Shown: positions 34,008 through 46,068 of the stretch, one piece after another
Layout: the number at the start of each line of letters is the position of its first letter
Numbering within the stretch: the stretch's first letter is position 1
From: Echria macrotheca
Lineage: Eukaryota; Ascomycota; Sordariomycetes; Sordariales; Schizotheciaceae
Assembly (NCBI GenBank): GCA_030411725.1
Contig: MU839856.1
Coordinates: forward strand, 124,001-188,000
Length of the DNA stretch: 64,000 nucleotides
Reading direction: 5' to 3'
Notes under the pieces: model-generated
The model's input: only the letters and a program-made list of their open reading frames with translations
Database searches by the model: none
What the model was told of the DNA's origin: nothing
Made by a program: the position numbers and the translations under genes

Positions 34008-35125
34008 CTATTCGACTGTGTGGAGGTGGGCTGGTGATAGATTATGTTCAATCATGCTGGGCGTACTCGTCCAAGAGCCACACATATCTCCAGTCCAGAG
34101 CGAATTGAGTAACCTCCACAGCTTGAATGAGAATGGCGCCTCGCTTGCGGGTGCGCTCCGGTATCCTCTTCCATATAAAGTCGTACAGAGAGACCACATG
34201 TCCGAAGGAAGACTGTCAGTGATCTCCTGTAGCTCAAGAATGCGCGCTCCTTCCGTCGCAGCCAGTTCGAGTGAGTCCATAACGAGGCTCAGCCATGTGA
34301 AGACACCATTTGCTTTAAGCATGAGATCCCGCTGCAGGTTTAAAGAATCATTGGTATGGGCGGCCGATAGTTCTCTAAGAGCCCTGCACTTAACAAACCG
34401 TTCAGCAACAAATATCTCCATGTCGTTTCCGGTGTGAAGGTCCATCTAAGCTTGGGCGATTCAAAATATGCGTCCTCGAATTCCACCCAGGAGCGACTTG
34501 CAGCGCAGATCTTGATGCGGTTACAAGAGGAGGTTGCGATTGACTCCACCAAGGCCACTACCTCTCTTGGGGGCACATCGAGCTCGTCCAAACCATCGAC
34601 GAAAATCGCGAGTGATAGTTTGGCGCCACTGATAGCCATGAGATTCTCAAAGCACACAGCGACTTCCAACTCTTCGGGTGCTTGCGACTTGATCCATTCG
34701 GATAGGAACAGCCAAAACTGAGTCCAGCGCGTGGGAGCCAGAACTGGTAGCAGGTCTGGGTATTCTTCCAGTACCTGATACACCAATGACTGCTGCAGAC
34801 CCCGAAGCGTCTTCTGCGGGGTTGTTCCTGCGTTCCAAGCGTAGTAGCGTACGATGACCAACGGTTTTTCTCCAGCCCATTTCACCAGATGGTCTCTCAG
34901 AGTGGAGGTCCCAAGGATGAACTTCATGATGGTGGACTTGCCAGCACCGGGCTTTCCAGTAATCCAGTATATGGGGTCCTCTGTTGTGGGACCCACAGAC
35001 CCACATGTGGGTTTCCACCACAGCCTTTGTGCGGCCTTTTCCCCTCGTGTGGATCTGGCTTCCTCTCTTCCTTCCACCAAAATTCCACACTCATTCCATT
35101 CTCCCCATATCCTCGGCTCTCTCAA
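34008..35125 (-). pseudogene. NACHT NTPase (NLR-like) gene fragment with frameshifts
   Basis: The minus-strand frame at 34340-35125 has no ATG at its head. It contains IYWITGKPGAGKSTIMKFI (Walker A), YYAWNAGTTPQKTLRGLQQS, and LSLAIFVDGLDELD (Walker B), then KICAASRSWVEFEDAY. Near 34440 the frame must shift by one base to continue MDLHTGNDMEIFVAERF and ANGVFTWLSLVMDSL, and near 34195 again to reach FIWKRIPERTRKRGA. It then ends at stops about 34050. No repeat (WD/ankyrin/TPR) domain remains. Fungal NACHT proteins are cytosolic signal NTPases of programmed cell death and non-self recognition; this copy is truncated at both ends. Confidence 0.82.
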
Positions 35126-35228
35126 GCCAGTCAGGGAAATTGCTCCAAGGTGATTCGCTGCTTTTCAATCCCTCACTGCGGTCGAAGATCCCAAGAATAT
35201 GTTTCAAGAATACTCTAACCTCTACTCT

Positions 35229-35326
35229 GCAACGAATTTGGGTCAAATTCATTGAAAAATGTATGGCCCCACATATATGCTGGGGGGTCAAATTCGTTGC
35301 TTTTTGAGGGGTCAAATTCATTGACC
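35229..35326. repeat. Three copies of GGGTCAAATTCRTTG plus an inverted copy
   Basis: GGGTCAAATTCATTG at about 35240, GGGTCAAATTCGTTG at about 35286 and GGGTCAAATTCATTG at about 35311. GCAACGAATTTG at 35229-35240 is the exact inverted match of CAAATTCGTTGC at 35289-35300. It lies between the NACHT fragment and the LTR element. Function unknown; possibly the edge of a decayed transposon. Confidence 0.7.
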
Positions 35327-35396
35327 TTTTGTGCACCAAAACCTACAAAAAGCATATAGCTGGAATCCTTAAATCCAGGACTTTTTACTTATATAA

Positions 35397-35599
35397 TGCG
35401 AGGCCATGGCCCTGGTGGGGCCATGCCCCACCATGGTGCACGTCCAGGGCAGAGTCAGGTAGGGTATAAAACCCCACCTTCTAGGATCTCATCGCCCAGA
35501 ATAGTTTCTAGTCAGTTCATCAGATCAGAAGAATCCAATCGTTACCTTTTGCTTTTACTTTTACTTTGCGTACGCATACATATACGTAAAAGCCTATCA
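35397..35599 (+). repeat. 5' LTR
   Basis: 203 bp, TGCGAGGC...CTATCA. Contains a hairpin (TGGTGGGG-CCATG-CCCCACCA), a TATA box and a downstream pyrimidine-rich CTTTTACTTTTACTTT stretch. Its 3' half carries A where the 3' LTR has G. Confidence 0.95.
35465..35471 (+). promoter_or_regulatory. LTR TATA box
   Basis: TATAAAA inside GGGTATAAAACCCC in the 5' LTR; the same sequence is unchanged in the 3' LTR at 45934-45940. It is the likely core promoter of the element. Confidence 0.65.
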
Positions 35600-38500
35600 A
35601 TAATACTCCGTAACAATTTTTACTATTAACCCTCGCTTTATTACAGTTATCAATTAACTGCAACGTCACTTTCGACTACTAGCTAAGTTCTGTTAATTAG
35701 GAGACCCGATTAATATAACTAACTATTTTAAAATAGCCTATAGCGTATTAAATATCCCAGGCGCCGTAGGTATATCTCTCCATTAATTAAACTTACAACG
35801 TATTAGGTATTCCAACCGTTATAAAACTAATTCCTTTTCTCTTTATATAATAAACGTCCCCTTATCGCAATAATTACAAATAACCTGCAACGTACTAGGC
35901 ATTCTAATTAGCCTAAGCAATTTAATCCCCTACTCCAAGGATACTTCGCGGTATATTAGGCGTTCCGGCCACTATAAATAATCCGCTCTCGTAAGGTTTA
36001 ACCCCCCCTTATATTAAAAAATAACCTATAATATACTAAGCGTTTTAGCTATTACAAATAATCCTTTTACTATAGCTCTTTTAAGCAATAATAAGTTAAC
36101 TAATTAAGTAAATAAACCTTTAAATTACCTTAACCTTTCCTAAATTTATATAAAAAAGTTACGTTAAATATTAAATTTTGTTTAATAATACTTAAACAAA
36201 CTTTAAATCTCCAAAACCAAAAAATAAAAAATTTAAGCTTTCATAAAATACCTAATTACAATTCCTATCGAAAGCTTAAACACTATTATTAGTACTTTTA
36301 GGGAATTTACAAGATCTATATCGTTATTACCTTACCTTCCCCAATAGAACCTAATAAGTAATAATATAAACGTAAAATTATTTTTTTACAACTTCGCTAA
36401 GAAGTATAAAAAAGCAATCGAGTCTAGTACGCTTGTATAAATAAGCTAAGTAAAGCTTTCAAAACCCTCCCCCGCGAGTTGATTTCCCTTAAATCCTCCT
36501 CCCTTAAAACCTTAAGCTTTTTATTTTCTTTTAATAAATTTTTAACTTATAAATTTCCCCTTAATACCTAAATCCTTTAATAAGGGAAAATAAAAAGAAG
36601 AATAAAAGAAAAAGTAGGGAAATAAAAAGTAAGGAGAATTCGAGAAAAATATACTAGTAAATAAAAATTAAAAGCAAAATATATAAGTAAATAAAGGTAA
36701 AAAAAAAGATATACTAGTAAATAAAAATTAAAAAAAGTAGCTATAAGTTATACTAGGAAAATTGAAAAACTATCGCTTTAGGCAATTAACGGGTACTTTA
36801 AATTTTAACTCAAAATAACTTACTTCCCTAAACTTAATTTTACCCCTTATTATACCCTTATTAAACGAATTAAACGTTAATTTACTAGCTACGAAAGCAG
36901 GGTATTAGGCAGATAAATAAATAAGGAAAATGTATAATTAGTAATTTGAGATTTAAATACTAAATTTGATTAAAAGCGATGATAATAGCGTACGCTTAAA
37001 TATATATAACGTTAGCTTAAAAAGCAGAAATTGTAATAAATAATTTAACTTAAAGCTAGTTTTAGCTAGTATTAGTAAGTTACTAGCTTTTATCAATTTA
37101 CCTTTAATCCCCCGGTTAGATACAGATTTTTACCCTAATCTATTATACTTATAAGTAATAAAGCTAAGATCTTTTTAGCTAAATATACTTACTGATTTTA
37201 CTAATATTATACTATATACCTAAACTAAGGATTAGATTTTTAGTTAAGGGGTTACGATATTACTTTAAAAAGTATAATAAATAGCTTAATAAACGGCTTA
37301 ATTTATTATTTAAGTAATATTTACTTTTATAGTACCTATAAAGCTATCTTTTTTCCCTTTATATATAGATAAACGTATTTTAGGAAAATGGTAAAATATA
37401 CCTTAAGTTGCTTAAATAGCAAAATATAACATTTCCCGTTTTATTTTAATTAAACTAATCCGGGTTATTAAACTTTCCTTATTATAGGAAAGATAAATGG
37501 AAAAAATTGCGTTCCCCCTATTTATATTTGCCTTGATACGTATAATTATATAGTTAATAACGTAATTGCCTTTTTAGATAGGTAGGAACTACTAGTTGGA
37601 TATGGAATATTTTATATAATCTTACACTTTTACGCTTATTTAAAACCTAGGCTTTTTCCATTTACCGGTTCTTATATCTTTTTTATTATTATAATATCGT
37701 ACCTTAATTTACTTATCGAAAATCCTAAAACGTAACCCTATTATATATAATCTATATAAATTAGATTTAAATAGACCGCTTAAGTCTAAATAACCTCTTC
37801 CTCCTCCCAACCTTCCACGGTTACCTTTTAATCCTAAAAAACTACTTTTGGATCTTATATAACTTCCCTTTAACCCCTTTTCTAACATTTTTTAACTATA
37901 TGGATAAAGTAGTTTTAGAGCTTACGAGTTAGAAATAATCGGTACTTTAGTTAAGTAAATCTTGGACTGAAGATTTAACTTACTAGACTACTTTGTCCTC
38001 ATTTATAGCTTATAAGTAATTACTAATAATTAACATATTAACTAAAGTTTTTAAAAATAAAAGCTATATATACTTAGGTACTTTTACCCTAACGCGAATA
38101 TAATTTAGTATAAAGGCGACGATTTTTTCTATATTGGTACGGATGTATATTATTAATTAGTAGTACTTTTCCTTAAAATAGTACGAGATACTACTACAAC
38201 TCTAATACGTATTTAAATCCTATATATTAACCTTTACCTATAATTTAAAAATTGCGTATAATTATAATATAATACTTTAACCCCTTAGTAACGAGACTTT
38301 ATAAAACTTAACCTAAATAACTAAACGTTAATTCTTTATTAGGAGTTTAAGTTACTATTAAATACTATTATAGCAAAACTAAACTATTTTTACTATATTA
38401 AAAACGACTTAATACGTAAAGAAAACGTTTATATTAAAACGATATAGGTAGTTAAATATATAAGGGAACTTAGATAAATAAAGATTAGTATTTTAATATT

Positions 38501-40862
38501 TAGAGCGAAATTTATCTTATTCCCAGCTTTTTATTTTAAAATTAACCTTTTTATACTAAACCTTAATCTAAAAAAGTATATTACTTAAATAAATTAAATT
38601 GCTAAGGACCTTTAAACCGAGCTTTTTAACGAGTTAGTTAACTACAAACCTAACCGCCTAATAACCCTTTTACAGAAATAAATATAATTTACCTATACTA
38701 TACCTATTTAGATAGTTAAAGTTTATTACGTATTTAATAAAACCAATACCCTTTAGGTAAAACGTTGCAATTTTAACTAAAACTATTTTAATTATTATAG
38801 GAATAAACCTTAGCAGCTTTTACTTAATAATAGCTTTAGTAACGCTTATTTATCTAAGAATAGTAGTTTTTTAAATTCTTATTAGCCTTAAAACGCCTTT
38901 TTTAAGTAGTAAGGATAATTATTTTCCCAGATCCGTTTATATAAATAGCTATTTGCTTAAAACCGTCCTTATAAATAATAATAGCTATTTTAATTTAAGT
39001 AGAAATTTGGAAATTAATATATGCTAAATTAAACCCCCTTTCGTAAATTTAGCAAATAGCAATTCCGTTTAATGGGAACTTATAGGTACTAGCGTAAAAA
39101 TCGCCGTTAAGTTTACTTTCGAAAAGCTAAATAAGCGTACGTCGTTAACGATAAGTATATAATAAAAACGGATAATAATAACCTAAAACATATTAAAGCG
39201 GAGCTTTAAAATAATAGTTATTTTTTAAAGGACAAAAAATCAAATAGTAGCGAAAAGGAGGTATATAATATTAAGTCGGACGAAAAACCCGTAAGCATTA
39301 ATACTACAATTAATACCACTTATTTTACCGAGACTTATAATACTTAAATTATCGTATACAATTTATACTAAACTATCTTCCCAAACAAACGGTATATGCT
39401 TTAATATATAACATTTAACAATTGTTTAGCTACTATACCTAAACTAATTTTAGTAACATTTAACGAACCAAAATCTACGTATTTTATTTCACTAGATAAA
39501 CTCGAACCAATTACCAAAAACATAATTATTACCCCGGACTAATAAATAAATAATACGCTATTAGTTAATATTAGATTCGTTTATATATAGGATTTAATTA
39601 AACTATCCAAGAACGAATCCAACTTATCCACTTATTAAGATACTAGCTATTTTTAAATTATAGTAAATCGGAAATTCCTTAAGGAATTTAGTAAAGATAT
39701 TATATATATTAAAAACCATTTCGTTTAGAACGTCGCTAAAGGTAATAAACTTAAGCTTAACGGTACAGCTCACTTTCACCTATAAATATTAAGTATAGTT
39801 AATAAAACCCCCGTTAAAATACAAGTATTTGTAAAAGCTAAAGTTATCGAAATACTAAGCCTAAATATACTTATTAAATTTAAATTCCTTATAAGCATAA
39901 AAGTAATTATTAACTACAATATTAATATAATTACGTTTTGTAACTATTAAAACTTAATTACGGATATATAAGTTACTATAAAAATAAGCAAAGTTAAGCA
40001 AAAAGTTTTAACTATAGCAAATATTATTATATTTCCTAAAAAAGTTCAACGCGTTTTAATAAATTAAATTCCCCTAAACAAACTTAACGCATACGGTAAT
40101 AAAAAAACGTATTCCTTTTACTTTAACTTAAACGGTATAATAAATATAGCATTATACGCCAATTCCCTTAAGTTTATTTATATTTTTAATATTTCCAATT
40201 TATTAATAAAAATCTGATAATAAATAAAGTTTAGAAATATTAAGGATTAAAAGGCTTAAAATAAAACTTATACCTTTTAAGATTAAATAATAGCTACTTA
40301 TTACGTTAAGGATAAATCCCTATTTTAGGATTTTAATAAAAGCTTAACTATATAGGAAATCCTTATTATCCTTACAAATACTAAACTATTATTAAGAAAT
40401 TATACCTAATTTAATTATTTAGATAAGGATCTTACTTAAAAAAATATAACTAAAATCTTTTAAAATAATATTAAAACTATACTATTATTGGAAATTATAC
40501 AATTAAATAATATGCTTAAGATCTCTTTTAAAAATAGTATAAAGATTTGTAATTTTAACCTAAATTTAACATAACGTATAAAGAGACTTTTGGAAAAATT
40601 CCCAAAGGTATAGTAACTCATAGGTAAAGTTAAGTTACACAATAATAACAAAATACATATTAAACTCGTTAATAACTAATAAAACCTTAAAGTAATAAGA
40701 AAGTTATATTATTTTAAGGTAAAGGATATAAAGTACTTTAATATAATTTATAATAATTTATACTATACGGGTAAATTTGGTTGGATAAAGGATCTAATAT
40801 CCTTTAAATATTTAGCTTTTATTGTATAGTAATAAATTAGTATAAATAAACTTAAGGAATAT

Positions 40863-43713
40863 ATAGTTATTAATTAATACCTAATTAATTAAGTTATTAT
40901 TACCGATATATACCCCTTATTATTTTAAAACGATATTATTAATAATATTAAAGGTAAAAAGTATATTTTAGTATTAAATAAAATAACCTTTTTCTATTAA
41001 CTATTTATTTAAAAACCTTATTAAAAACATATAGTTATTACCTTTCTACGCGGACTGGAATATTTTAAAATTACGTTTATAGAATTTAAAAACTTATTAA
41101 TATTTAAATAAAGGTTTATAAACAAATATCTCGCCTTTTATAAGTATTTCGTACGTACATATATTAATAATATTATTATATTTAGCAATATAATAAAAAA
41201 TTACCTTAAATATATAAAAATAGTAATAAGGCTATTTAAAAATATTAACTTTATAATTTTCCCCTTTAAATCCTTTTACTACTATTTATTTATCCACTTA
41301 CTTAAATTTAAGGTTAATAGCTTTAATATATTTATTACCGTTAATTAAATTACGGTAATACAATAAATTTACTAGTTAAATAATCTTAACGATTTTAAAA
41401 AGTATATTAGTATAATAACGTTTTTCCAACGTTTTATTTTATAGTTTATATAAAAGATTATATTATTAAAAAATAAAAAGGTTTAGCTGTTTAAGGATAA
41501 TTAAAAGTTTAATAAACTTTCTATTAAAAAAGTAGTAACTATATAAAAGTACTATACCTTATCCGTTAAATTTATCCTAACGGATATAAAAAAGAAAGTT
41601 TTTTAAATTATTTAAAAATAGTTTACTAATAAGTCTATTTTTACCTATTACGACTTAACTTGCCTTATTTTTATTAAAATTAACGTATTAAGAAAAAGGG
41701 GTTTCGGCGTTATAATTTTTTATTTCAAAAACAATAATTAAAATGGAAAATTTATTTTAGTTAACAAAATCCAACCTGTTATATTTCTTAATAAACAAGC
41801 TACTAAAGCTAAAAAGCGATATTGGCTTATAAAGATTAAAGTCGCTTGTTTTATTTAAATGTGTAGGAAAATGCAAGTACTATTCTAATTTTATTAAAAA
41901 CTAATAGTTGTTTTTACTAACTACGTTGTAATTAGGAATATTACTAGGCAGATAAATCTTAACTCGTAAAGCCTAAACAATTTAAATCCAAAACTTATTC
42001 TCATATTAATATACCTTTCTTAATATAACTTAAATATCTAGTATATACCTAATAAAGTAAATTTTATACTAAATACCCTATTTTATTTATTAACTATAAA
42101 TAATAAGGATAATAATTTAAAAATAAACAAGCTGGATAATATTTAGCTAGACGAATTCTTCTATATAAACGTTTAAATAGACAAAGAAACGCGAAATAAA
42201 TTTCGTAAGGGTTATAAATAAAACCCTTATTACCGTTTATTAATTACCTAATTAAAAGCATATAATAAAAGAAGTAAAGATTACGGTTTTAACTCCCTTT
42301 AGCATTTTTCCTTTTTCCTAAACGATAGGTTATTATACTAAAAGGATAATATTACCTAACGTTTAAAGCTATATATTTTTAAAAATTATTAATATTAAAT
42401 CTTATAGTTCGCCTATAATATAAATTATTATTACAGGTTTAAGCGGATAATAATTATTTTTAATAGTGTTAGCTTTTCCTATTTATTTAGGGAAATTAAC
42501 CGCTACGTTAAATATTACCTAATATATAATACTAATATTATTAATTATTTTTTACCTGTTAGTTGGCTGAAGCCTATAATCGGGTATTTAAGATTATTCT
42601 ATATAGTTGTAATCGACTTTATCCTGGGACTTTCCCCTAAAGGATTACGAGTTGTACTTTAGTAATCGGAAGTTAAGTATAATTGCTTTATAACGGTTAT
42701 ATATAAGTTTTCGAAAAAAGTTATCTTTATCCTAAATTAAACTACTTAAATTGCGTTCTAATAAGTAGATAATTTACTCTAGATGCTTTAGATTTGCGAT
42801 TGGGGTTTCTTTAAAATTATTATTTCCAATAAAGATACTAAATTTATTAAGGGTTTATAGAAATAACTATTTGAGAAACTAAGCATTAGACTTTATTTTA
42901 CTACCGTTTAGCACTTATAGGTAAATAGTAGCGTAAAGAAAATAAATTAAGTAATTAAGCTTATTATTAGATTTAGCTTATTTAAGTATTTAAAGATTAT
43001 ATAGTTGAATATATTGCTAGCTATTTAATATAGCTTTAATAACGCCTTATTTTATTCGTTAGGTATAAATTTAAATTAGGTAATATACGGATTTTAGCCT
43101 TATACCTACCTTAATTTACTAATATGGTACGAAAAAGATGAGGACTTTAACCTTATCCGTTAGTAACGTTAAAAAAAGGCTTATAAAGCAATTAACTAAA
43201 TTACGGTAAAGATAAAGCTTATATATAATAAGGGACGTATTTTCCTTAACTTTACTGTAGGATAAAAGGTGTTTTTAAAGTTGTATAAAGGATACAATTT
43301 TCCTAACAAGTATCAAAAAAAATATAGTATTTAATGAGCTGGACTGTTTTGTATTGTTAAAAAAGTAGGTGATTTAATATATGAATTGAATTTACCTTCT
43401 TAGTAAAATATTTACCTTATTATATTTATTGCTTACTTTATCCCGTATTATAATAAATAGGATTTTTATTATAAATGATTAAATCTTTTACCTTTTATAG
43501 TTATTTAGGGAGATATACCTAAATAGTAATTCTATAAGGTAAAATGTATTTTTTAATAACGCGTAGTATAATATAGCGGAAAACCTACTATTAAATATCT
43601 TATTAAGTAAACAAGATACAGAAATAAGCATAATAAATAGCAAATAAAAGAAATACTTATAAAAAATATTAGCGAACTTATATAAAAATATAAGGAATAT
43701 TTATCCGTATAGG
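40863..43713 (+). pseudogene. Retrotransposon pol remnant (RT, RNase H, integrase, chromodomain)
   Basis: Read in one frame with codon first bases at positions divisible by three, stops included. The RT region (about 40,870-41,560) has ITDIYPLLFQNDIINNI and FVRTYINNIIIFSN. The latter is the YxDD catalytic box with both aspartates read as asparagine (codons at 41166 and 41169, G-to-A type). RNase H-like residues follow at 41,640-41,990 (KRGFGVIIFY, KQATKAKKRYW). The integrase core is at 42,400-43,300, with VIDFILGLSPKGLRVVL (first catalytic Asp at 42615), ICDWGFFKIIISNKDTKF and VIYGF. A chromodomain-like block (GKPTIKYLIK, NKHNK) is at about 43,530-43,713. The frame is unbroken by indels, so decay is almost wholly point transitions. 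Confidence 0.85.
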
Positions 43714-45865
43714 ATAAGGAGTTATATTAACCGAAACTACGAAAAGAAAGACCCTTTAAATAAAAAATAGCGGGTAAGATATTTTAAATTAAAAATTTCC
43801 CTTTTTATACTAATTTAAAAAAAGTTAGCTAAATTGTAAGAGACTTTACCTAATACTTTATAAAACTTTAATTTCTTTTTTACTTTTTTCTTTTCCTCTT
43901 TATATTACGTAACCTTTTACCTTTTATTATGCCTATATTAGCGACGTAAGTTTTATACATTTATTTTATTAATTAAGGATAACGTTTCCTAAAATTTTCT
44001 ATTTATATTAATATTAAATACCCTTGTAAATTAGTAATTTTTCCCTATAAGCGCTTATTTACCTAAAAACCTACGCGAAACCCCTTAAAAACTACCTAAA
44101 ACCGCGATGCAAAAATAGCTCCTTAAAACTAGAACCCGTTTAACCCTATCCTTAATATAATATAAACTAATAAGATTATATAATTATATTAACTAACATT
44201 AAAGTACGATATACCTTTAAATAACTAAATATACGATAAGGTTTACTGTATTATTGTTGGTTATAACTTTACTAAGGCTAATATATTGTATAGTAAAGTT
44301 TGGAAATATTTAAGCAATTAATTTAATCGCCTTATAAAACTTTTTAAGTTTTAAACCCTTTACGAATATATAAACGTTAAAAGCTTAATAGTAGCAAAAG
44401 TAACCTTTTTACTTAAGCACTTACGCGTTTTATTTATAATTTAAAAATACGTTTATTTAAACAAGGAGTTAAAGGTTTTTATTAAGGCTGAGAAGTTACG
44501 TTTTTACTTTATTATAATATATTTAGCTGGATAAAGAAAGTACCCGTACGATTTCATATTTTAAGTATATATTTATAACCGGAAGGGGTTTAGCTTTAAC
44601 CGATACAAGTAAGTTTGTATTATTATTTACTAACTTTAATACCTTTATATAGCTTAATATAAAGTAAAATATACTAAATAAAATAAGCGTTTTGCTAAGT
44701 AAATGCTTAACCTAAATAGCTGGATTAAAGTAATAGCTTAAATCCAAAGCTATAAAAAGTATTTAAATAAAACGGCTAATATTAAAGCTAATTTAAAGCG
44801 TTTATAAAGGAACGCGAACGCTAAATACAAAAAACTTTTAACTAATTAAATAACTAAATATTATAAGGAGGTATTAAAAGCGGCTTATTTAGTTACGTTA
44901 CTTACTTATAAAAACGACTTTATATCTAAAGTTGCTAGTCCTGGCCTATATAGATAGACTTAAATCGTACTATATAAGAAAAAGGCTAATACTAAGTTTA
45001 ATAAATTAAATATAAACGTAACGAAAATCTAAAATTTTAATTAGTAGCTATAGTAAGCCCTTATTAAAATTTAAACCCTAAAAGAAAATTAAAAGGTATA
45101 GATAAATACTGTAACTATAATACTTTATTATATTAATAAAACCTTTATTGTTCTTAAGAACGTTTAGGTTGTAGATATTGATAACGTTACTGTGTTAAAT
45201 TAAATAGTATAAGGTTTCCTTATAGTTATATAAATAAGCGTAGCTAGTTTAAAAATTTAAGTTTTTATAAAGTAAGCGTATATATTAATGTATAATAGTT
45301 TTAACTTTAATATAAATTAAATTAATACCCTTAAAAACATATACCGTATTACTAAGATATATAAATTATTTTCAATTTACGTTTAATATTAGTAAAATAA
45401 TACTATTTACGATATAAACTGTTAGGTAGTGCGATGTAAAGTAACGGATTAGTTATACGTTTTAGTATCGATTTAATATAACCTTTTAAATAGAGTTTAA
45501 GTTTACTTATTATTACCTAATTTGCCGGATTTTACTTTAAAATTGCTTATTTAAGGGGACGGATAACTTTAGTATAATTATATATTCCAATTTAAACTAG
45601 TACCTAGCTAATAGATAGTTACTTTTATAAATATCGAGTAAGTGGAAAATAGTAAAGGATAGGATAAGTTGGAGGAAATAGATGGATAAAAGGAGATAAA
45701 TAAGGAAAATATAAATAAGTAAAATAATAAGGATAATGAGGAAGATAAATAGGGTATATTGGGATTAGATAAAAACGTTTAGGGAAATATAACTAAGGAT
45801 TTAAATGTAATTTAGTTATACGGTTTATATGGATAATTAGGTTAATTGTTTTTTTGCGGGAGTAT

Positions 45866-46068
45866 TGCGAGGCTATAGCCCTGGTAGGGCTATGCCCCAC
45901 TATGGTGTACGTGTAGGGTAGAGTCAGGTGGGGTATAAAACCCCACCTTTTGGGATCTCGTCGCCTAGAATAGTTTCTGGTCAGTTCATTAGATCAGAAG
46001 AATCCAGTCGTTGCCTTTTGCTTTTGCTTTTGCTTTGCGTGCGCATGCATGTGCGTGGGAGCCCATCA
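45866..46068 (+). repeat. 3' LTR
   Basis: 203 bp, same ends as the 5' LTR. About two dozen differences, all but one transitions; mostly T where the 5' LTR has C in CpA context, as RIP produces. Confidence 0.95.

Larger units (their letters stand above)
35397..46068 (+). mobile_element. Ty3/gypsy chromovirus LTR retrotransposon, RIP-degraded
   Basis: Two direct LTRs of 203 bp (35397-35599 and 45866-46068), both starting TG and ending CA, bound 10,672 bp. The perfect 5 bp direct repeat TATAA occurs at 35392-35396 and 46069-46073, a target-site duplication. The interior is extremely TA-rich. Reading the plus strand in one constant frame through many stops still shows reverse transcriptase, RNase H, integrase and a C-terminal chromodomain in the Ty3/gypsy order. 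It is larger than usual (5-8 kb): about 5.2 kb lie before the RT and about 2.1 kb after the chromodomain. Non-autonomous and dead. Confidence 0.95.

Noticed and set aside
35600..45865. Possible centromere- or mitochondrial-like AT-rich DNA
   Set aside because: The LTRs, target duplication and pol-order motifs show it is a RIP-mutated retrotransposon.
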